The notes under the pieces were generated by a model, which searched no databases, was not told the DNA's origin, and was given only the letters and a program-made list of their open reading frames with translations. DNA of 64,000 bases from Cacconaster sp964598495 (GTDB lineage Bacteria; Bacteroidota; Bacteroidia; Bacteroidales; UBA932), in contig CAZRBY010000001.1 of the NCBI GenBank assembly GCA_964598495.1, positions 94,765-158,764 on the forward strand, in the 5' to 3' direction. A program made the position numbers and the translations under genes. Below, piece after piece: positions 58,140 to 64,000 of the stretch (position 1 is the stretch's first letter; each line of letters opens with the position of its first letter).

Positions 58140-60792
58140 ATTGGAGATACTCTTTATTTTATTGCTCCTCGGTATTTTTTTCTCGGGAAGTCCCCTATAT
58201 GCCCAGCGAGCGAATGTTCGTTTGAGCCATGTCGGTATTGATTCATTGGTCAGTTTTGTGAGGAGTATCCATCCAAAGACCTATTTTATCTCCGATGGTC
58301 TGGACCAGGCCAATTATACCGTTGATGCTCCGCGTGAAAAGATACTTGAAAGCATACTTTCGGAGCTCAAGAATAAGGGCTATGCCGTAACACGTTTTGA
58401 CGGCGGCATCTATATTCTTAGAACAGTAGGATTTGCAACCGAACTTCCTGTGGGTTATTTTAGTAGCGGTGAGCAGGTACAGCGCGATACTTCCATCTAT
58501 CTTGACCAGTCGGGCTATAAGTTTACATTTGCCAATAAGGTATATGAGATTGGGGAGTCCAATAGCGGAGTAACGGGGAAGGTCTATCTTAACGGTCACA
58601 TTACCGACGTAGCCACCGGAGAACCTTTAGTCGGTATTTCAATACTTGAGGCGAGTACTGGAGCATATACACAGAGCGACGCATCAGGTTTTTATAGGAT
58701 ATTGCTGCCCGTAGGAGAGCACATGCTCCGTTTTACCGGCTATTCTCTTGAAGATCTGGATTTAAATGTACTGCTTCACGATAGGGGGACTTTGGATGTG
58801 ACGATGAAGGAAAAAGTTTTCGCCCTTAAGGGTGCGGTTATCACCTCCGAAGGAATGGCAAACCATCGCAGCAGCCGTTTGGGTGTGGAGAGAGTCCGTG
58901 TCGAGAATATCAAAAAAGTGCCCGTAGTTTTCGGTGAGGCAGATGTCATAAAAGTGATAATGACACTTCCCGGTGTTAAATCAGTAGGCGAGGCCTCCGG
59001 CGGATTCAATGTGCGCGGTGGAGCAAATGACCAGAATCTCATACTTTTCAACGATGGTACAATTTACAACCCCAATCACCTGTTTGGCATCTTCTCAGCC
59101 TTCAATACTGACATTGTAAATGACGTCGAACTCTTCAAGAGTTCCATTCCTGCCGAATATGGCGGGAGGATATCTTCTGTTCTTGATATCAGCGGTCGTG
59201 AAGGCAACAGCAAGAAGGTGGCAGGCTCACTCGGTCTGGGAGTCCTTACCAGCAGATTCCATATCGAGGGACCGTTTAAAAAGGAGAAAACTACATTTAT
59301 TTTCAGCGGTAGAACCACCTACTCCGACTGGATGCTGAAAGTACTTCCAAAAAATAGCGAATATTCCAATGGGACTGCTTCATTTAATGACTTCAACGCA
59401 CAGGTCAGTCACAGATTCAATCAGAGAAATTCCCTCCATTTTTCCGGATATTATTCGAGAGACAAATTCAGTTTTACTGCAGATACCACATATAGATATC
59501 ACAATGCCAATTTTTCCGTGAAATGGAGAAATCACTTCAGTGACGGCCATTCGCTCACCCTTTCTACGGGATATGACAGTTATGGCTACAAGGTAGAGGA
59601 TACCCACAACGAATGGAGTTCCTTTTCACTTTCCAGCAACATAAGACAGGGTTATCTCAGACTCAAATTCCAGTCGCTTGTAGCAGCGAAGCATACATTC
59701 TCTTACGGCCTCAATACCACCATGTACAATGTGGAGCCCGGCAACAGACTTCCTTACGGAGATTCATCAGGCATAGAACCGCGTCGTTTAGTAACTGAAC
59801 GAGCCTTGGAGACAGCATTTTTTTTCAACGATACCTATCAGCCGACAGATCGTCTTTCGTTTGATTTCGGATTGAGACTTTCCGGCTTTTTAAGTTTCAA
59901 CTCCCGTAAATTTTACGGGACACCCGAATTACGCCTCTCCGGAAAATACTCGTTCCTCCCCAATCTCTCCTTCAAAGCGGGGTTCAACAGCATGGCTCAG
60001 TATATCCACAAGATATCCAATACGGTAGCCATCTCTCCCACCGACACATGGAAGCTTGCAGATGCAGACATCGGACCACAGAGAGGCTGGCAGGCCGCGG
60101 CGGGACTCTACTGGACGGTATTTGACCATCGGGTTGATCTCTCTCTCGAGGGTTACTACAAGAAGATGCGCGATTATCCGGACTATAAGAGCGGAGCTAT
60201 CTTAGTGATGAACGAAAACCTCGCACAGGAACTGATTTCTACAATGGGAAAAGCCTACGGAGTAGAATTCATGGTTAAAAAGCCGGGCGGAAAACTCAAC
60301 GGTTGGGTATCATACACCTATTCCAGATCGCTGCTCCGGGAAATGGAGGACAGGGGCCTGCAAACTATCAACAATGGAGAGTGGTATAATGCTCCGCACG
60401 ACAAACCGCACGACCTCAAACTGGTGGGCAACTACAAATTTACCCACAGATATAGCATATCTGTCAACCTCGACTACTCGACAGGTCGTCCAGTAACCAT
60501 TCCGGTGGCCAAATATATTTATGGTGGCGGCTATCGTCTCTACTATAGCGAGCGCAACGGTTATCGAATACCGGATTATTTCCGCCTCGATCTGGCGATA
60601 AATATTGAGCCCAGTCACTATCTCCGCCAGCTTTCGCATCTCTCCGTGACCTTCGGAGTCTACAATGTAACAGGTCGCAAGAATCCCTACTCCGTATTTT
60701 ACACTCGCAACAGCAGTGGAAGCGTGAGCGGCAATATGCTCTGTGTCTTTGCGATGCCGATACCATACCTCAACCTCAATCTCAAATTCTGA
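58117..60792 (+). CDS. TonB-dependent outer-membrane receptor with N-terminal STN and carboxypeptidase-like domains
   Basis: An 891-residue receptor. Signal peptide ends PLYAQ. A secretin/TonB N-terminal (STN-like) domain spans about 30-110. A carboxypeptidase regulatory-like domain follows (GHITDVATGEPLVGISILEA, about 165-240), then the plug (VIKVIMTLPGVKSVGEASGG, NVRGGANDQNLILFNDG) and a C-terminal barrel ending NLNLKF with a terminal Phe. An STN domain often signals to an anti-sigma factor, but none is adjacent. The receptor imports an unknown ligand; the DUF4249 and MG2-like proteins following it are common partners in Bacteroidetes. Confidence 0.9.
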   Translation: MLKVRSNKLEILFILLLLGIFFSGSPLYAQRANVRLSHVGIDSLVSFVRSIHPKTYFISDGLDQANYTVDAPREKILESILSELKNKGYAVTRFDGGIYILRTVGFATELPVGYFSSGEQVQRDTSIYLDQSGYKFTFANKVYEIGESNSGVTGKVYLNGHITDVATGEPLVGISILEASTGAYTQSDASGFYRILLPVGEHMLRFTGYSLEDLDLNVLLHDRGTLDVTMKEKVFALKGAVITSEGMANHRSSRLGVERVRVENIKKVPVVFGEADVIKVIMTLPGVKSVGEASGGFNVRGGANDQNLILFNDGTIYNPNHLFGIFSAFNTDIVNDVELFKSSIPAEYGGRISSVLDISGREGNSKKVAGSLGLGVLTSRFHIEGPFKKEKTTFIFSGRTTYSDWMLKVLPKNSEYSNGTASFNDFNAQVSHRFNQRNSLHFSGYYSRDKFSFTADTTYRYHNANFSVKWRNHFSDGHSLTLSTGYDSYGYKVEDTHNEWSSFSLSSNIRQGYLRLKFQSLVAAKHTFSYGLNTTMYNVEPGNRLPYGDSSGIEPRRLVTERALETAFFFNDTYQPTDRLSFDFGLRLSGFLSFNSRKFYGTPELRLSGKYSFLPNLSFKAGFNSMAQYIHKISNTVAISPTDTWKLADADIGPQRGWQAAAGLYWTVFDHRVDLSLEGYYKKMRDYPDYKSGAILVMNENLAQELISTMGKAYGVEFMVKKPGGKLNGWVSYTYSRSLLREMEDRGLQTINNGEWYNAPHDKPHDLKLVGNYKFTHRYSISVNLDYSTGRPVTIPVAKYIYGGGYRLYYSERNGYRIPDYFRLDLAINIEPSHYLRQLSHLSVTFGVYNVTGRKNPYSVFYTRNSSGSVSGNMLCVFAMPIPYLNLNLKF

Positions 60793-61946
60793 TGAAAGAA
60801 CGACTTTGCATACTAATTCTCGCTTTTACGGCGTTCCTGACCGGAAGCTGCATATATCCATTCATACCGGATATAGAGGAGGTTGATATTAAATTGTTTG
60901 TTATAGAGGGCGACATCCGCATTGGAGCCGAATCCTATATATTTGTTCGTAACACTCAACGCCTGACCGCCACCGGTAGCCCCGTAGATATCATGGCCTA
61001 TGTGTGGGTTGAAAATGACAAGGGGGAGATAACCCGTGCCGGAAATTATCGGGATGGTGCCCATATCATCGATACCCGCAATCTTGATCCCAAAGATTCT
61101 TATCGTCTCCATGTCAAACCTCTTGGTCATAGCAGTGACATAGAGTATGTAACCGATTGGTTGGAGGTGCTCATAACTCCGGAAATCGAGGATGTCTCAT
61201 TCCGGGTTGACGAACTTGAAAAGAAAATCACATTCCATGTGAGTACTGCCAATTCGGACACCAATCCATATTATAAATGGAATTGCAATGAGGATTGGGA
61301 GTACACATCTCAATTTCATGCATCACACCAATTTAACCCGAGTCGCAATACCGTCGAGCCATGTCTCGGTGTCAACACACATTATTGCTGGGACAAAGAT
61401 GTAGTTTCCAATATAATGATTGCCAATACGGAGGCACTTACGGAGAATCGTTTAGTGGATCATCAAATCTACGAACTTCCTTTCATGAGTGACAAACTTG
61501 ATTACTTATATTCAATAGAGGTAATTCAGAGCTCTATTTCGGCAGAGGCCTATGTCTACTGGCAGGTAATGTTACGTAATACGGATCAGACCGGAGGTCT
61601 TTTCTCCCCCCAGCCAAGCGAACTAAGGGGCAATATTCACTGCGTGGGAGACTCTACCCAAGTTGTAATGGGATATGTCTCCGCTTCGAAGGTATCCAGC
61701 CGCAGAATATTTGTATCGGTAGATGATTTTCCACTGCAAAACAAACGCGAGAACTGCTCGGCTTTTATAGAAATAAACCTCGCCGAGCAATCCAAGATGA
61801 GAAGGTATTACTACGGAGGCTATGACGTAGTATTTCTAGATAAGATGACAGACATGACCAGCTGGTCCGAAAGACGTTGTGTAGACTGTAGAGTGAAGGG
61901 AGGTACAAAAGAGAAACCCGACTATTGGCCCAACAATCACAATTAA
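60792..61946 (+). CDS. DUF4249 family lipoprotein
   Basis: A 384-residue lipoprotein (lipobox TGSC near residue 20) of the DUF4249 family, usually encoded right after a TonB-dependent receptor in Bacteroidetes. The family ending RCVDCRVKGGTKEKPDYW is present. It shares one base with the receptor stop (TGATG), so translation is coupled. It is likely a surface-exposed partner, similar in arrangement to SusD-like proteins but not homologous as far as can be seen. The ligand is unknown. Confidence 0.85.
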   Translation: MKERLCILILAFTAFLTGSCIYPFIPDIEEVDIKLFVIEGDIRIGAESYIFVRNTQRLTATGSPVDIMAYVWVENDKGEITRAGNYRDGAHIIDTRNLDPKDSYRLHVKPLGHSSDIEYVTDWLEVLITPEIEDVSFRVDELEKKITFHVSTANSDTNPYYKWNCNEDWEYTSQFHASHQFNPSRNTVEPCLGVNTHYCWDKDVVSNIMIANTEALTENRLVDHQIYELPFMSDKLDYLYSIEVIQSSISAEAYVYWQVMLRNTDQTGGLFSPQPSELRGNIHCVGDSTQVVMGYVSASKVSSRRIFVSVDDFPLQNKRENCSAFIEINLAEQSKMRRYYYGGYDVVFLDKMTDMTSWSERRCVDCRVKGGTKEKPDYWPNNHN

Positions 61947-61949
61947 AAG

Positions 61950-63598
61950 ATGAGAAGACACTTCACAATAATTGCATCAATAGCGGCATTTCTGCTGCTG
62001 ATATCCGCTCCCATTTATGCCCAGCGAGTAGAGAGGATATGGTTTTCCACTGACAGGAACATTTACGTAGCCGGAGAGAGGATCTGGTGCTCGGCACTCT
62101 GTATGGATGCCGCCACCCGGACTCCATCGGAATTGAGCAGTATAGCCTATATGGAGCTTCACTCTGCTTCCGGAGTAGCCCAGACAGCCAAAATTGCACT
62201 TATGGAGGGGCGTGGAGCCGGTTATATTGACCTGCCCAATACTCTTCCCACCGGCAATTACCGTCTCATCGCCTATACTTCGGCTAATTTCAACGAACTA
62301 GGATACGATTTTGATGCAGCATTCAGTAGGGAAATCTCCATTTTTAATGTATTATCCACAGCAAGGAGCGGGGAAGTGAAGGTGGTGGAAGAGAGTGATT
62401 ATCTGGCCGCAGTAGCAATTGCCCCTTTCACGACACCGTGTGCGGATGTGCAGATAAGCGTTGCTCCTGAAGCGGGGCGTTTAGATCGGATCCCCGTCAG
62501 CATAGTCAACAACACAGGTGAGAAGATCACCTTCTCCCTTTCGATATTCAACGAAGACGGCATCCTGGTTGGCAAGATGACGGGTCCTGAAGAGTTTTTG
62601 GAGATGCTTCCGGATGCGGACAAGGTGACTTTTGATCGCAATCGCACTCCGGAGTATGAAGGCGAGATCATTACTGCGCAAAGCAATGAAAAAACCGCCT
62701 ACATATCGGCTATCGGCAACTATTCGGATGTATACATCGCGGAGAGCGCTGAGGATGGCACGGTTCGTTTCTTTACCGGCAATATCTATGGAGATGTGGA
62801 ACTGGTTGGCAATATCGCATCCATCAGACAACCGTTTGCCGAACCGCAACTCCAGGCTCCGTCTCCGTTATTGATTAGCCAATCGCTCAGGAATCGTCTT
62901 GAATTCAGAGGCGCCGCCATGCAGATTGGCAGACGGTTTGATTCGGATACTCTGTGCGAATTGCTTCCAAAGCGGGAAAATACACTACTTGGTGCAGAAC
63001 GCATCACCTATATTCTCGATGATTACACCAGATTCCCCCTGATGGAGGAGGTCATTGTCGAATACATTTCCCAGATACGTGCCCGTAAAAAATCCGACGG
63101 TACAAGGGATATTCAGGTTAAAATTGAAGATGTCTTTCGTGTAGGAGAATTTGCGGAAGATGCATCCTTGATGATGGTTGATGGAGTGCCGATTTTCGAT
63201 CATGAAATGATCTATAGATATGATCCTATGTTGGTCGAATCAATAGATATTTACCCCTACTCCTATTTCATCGGAAACAGACAGTTTGATGGTATCGTCA
63301 ACATGAAGACATACAAAGGTACCATTCCTTCTTTGACCTTTGGCCCTGAAGTGCGTATTATCGAGTTTCAAGGAGCGGCCATTCCTATGGCCTACACCTG
63401 TCGCAACGTGGCTGAAAATGCCGACTATCCCGATTACAGACAGACTTTGTATTGGCATCCCCTGCTCACTGCGGGAGCAGCCGGCACTCCTGACTCTACT
63501 ATCACTGTCATCTGCAACACACCCGACTACAGCGGCACATTCTCTATTGTTGCGGAAGGGATCACTTCTTCCGGTCGACCGGTTTTTAGCAAAAAAGC
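61950..63598 (+). CDS. MG2-like secreted protein with plug-like C-terminal region, truncated by a gap
   Basis: At least 549 residues; the end lies in the N-gap. Signal peptide ends PIYAQ. The N-terminal WFSTDRNIYVAGERIWCSAL is the start of a macroglobulin MG2-type domain. Around residue 350-470 a TonB plug-like region appears (MMVDGVPIFDHEMIYRYDP, VESIDIYPYSY), suggesting a protein that combines both. It starts 3 bases after the DUF4249 gene and belongs to the same operon. The open frame that seems to run through the N-run into rpsL is not real. Confidence 0.75.
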
Positions 63599-63739
63599 NN
63601 NNNNNNNNNNNNNNNNNNNNNNNNNNNNNNNNNNNNNNNNNNNNNNNNNNNNNNNNNNNNNNNNNNNNNNNNNNNNNNNNNNNNNNNNNNNNNNNNNNNN
63701 NNNNNNNNNNNNNNNNNNNNNNNNNNNNNNNNNNNNNNN
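63599..63739. other. Assembly gap, 141 N
   Basis: Hides the 3' end of the MG2-like gene and the region upstream of rpsL, where its promoter would be. The true gap size is unknown. Confidence 0.95.
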
Positions 63740-63744
63740 CATTT

Positions 63745-64000
<256 letters not shown>

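Overview
The window is a 64 kb piece of a Bacteroidota (Bacteroidales) chromosome. The lineage call rests on many upstream regions carrying the Bacteroidetes -7 element TAnnTTTG with almost no Shine-Dalgarno sites, and on family content: DUF4249 with a TonB-dependent receptor, an S46 dipeptidyl-peptidase, the Bacteroidetes EF-G paralog, a sigma-54 regulator-lptE-TPR-secG cluster, and many SpII lipoproteins. The split transketolase and overall gene content fit a Rikenellaceae-like member, but that finer placement is a guess. Two N-runs (19772-19781 and 63599-63739) show this is a scaffold from a draft or metagenome assembly. No rRNA, tRNA, CRISPR array or transposase was seen, and no gene-free stretch exceeds 300 bases.

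Layout, left half. 1-7.2 kb: the mfd 3' end, coaX, an outer-membrane protein, a TPR protein, lptC and a PpiD-type chaperone, an envelope-biogenesis string. 7.2-11.8 kb: a canonical promoter drives an uncharacterised 1101-residue coiled-coil lipoprotein and a beta-barrel partner, closed by a strong terminator. 11.8-23.3 kb: ksgA and a serine hydrolase (minus), mutS and an ABC permease (plus), lepA (minus, broken by the small gap), divergent split transketolase, and an ECF sigma factor with a putative anti-sigma factor and a Spy/CpxP-like protein. 23.3-28.6 kb (minus): a glycerate kinase-RNase HII fusion, a GTPase-motif-deficient EF-G paralog, a LolD-type ATPase and trmN6.

Layout, right half. 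28.6-37.2 kb: an S46 peptidase and yqeY, then mrp, aspS, a double SGNH lipoprotein and ychF, with a probably acquired GNAT gene between. 37.3-41.0 kb: a tight endonuclease-thyA-folA-Na+ symporter operon. 41.0-42.6 kb: a DUF4143 ATPase bracketed by 18-bp direct repeats. 42.7-49.3 kb: an OmpA/TPR-type lipoprotein, then the sigma-54 regulator-lptE-TPR-secG group and a PspC-PadR-PspC cassette. 49.4-55.2 kb: glycosyltransferase, MATE transporter, rsgA, polyprenyl synthase and a U32 peptidase. 55.2-57.4 kb: rocD and ctlX. 57.4-63.6 kb: an operon of a secreted protein, a TonB-dependent receptor, a DUF4249 lipoprotein and an MG2/plug-like protein. The window ends in rpsL.

Most genes are conserved housekeeping or envelope functions. 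The parts most worth a second look are the coiled-coil lipoprotein/barrel pair, the kinase-RNase HII fusion, the heptanucleotide repeat inside the sigma-54 regulator (a possible on/off switch), the direct-repeat-bracketed ATPase, and the palindromic divergent lepA/tkt promoter.
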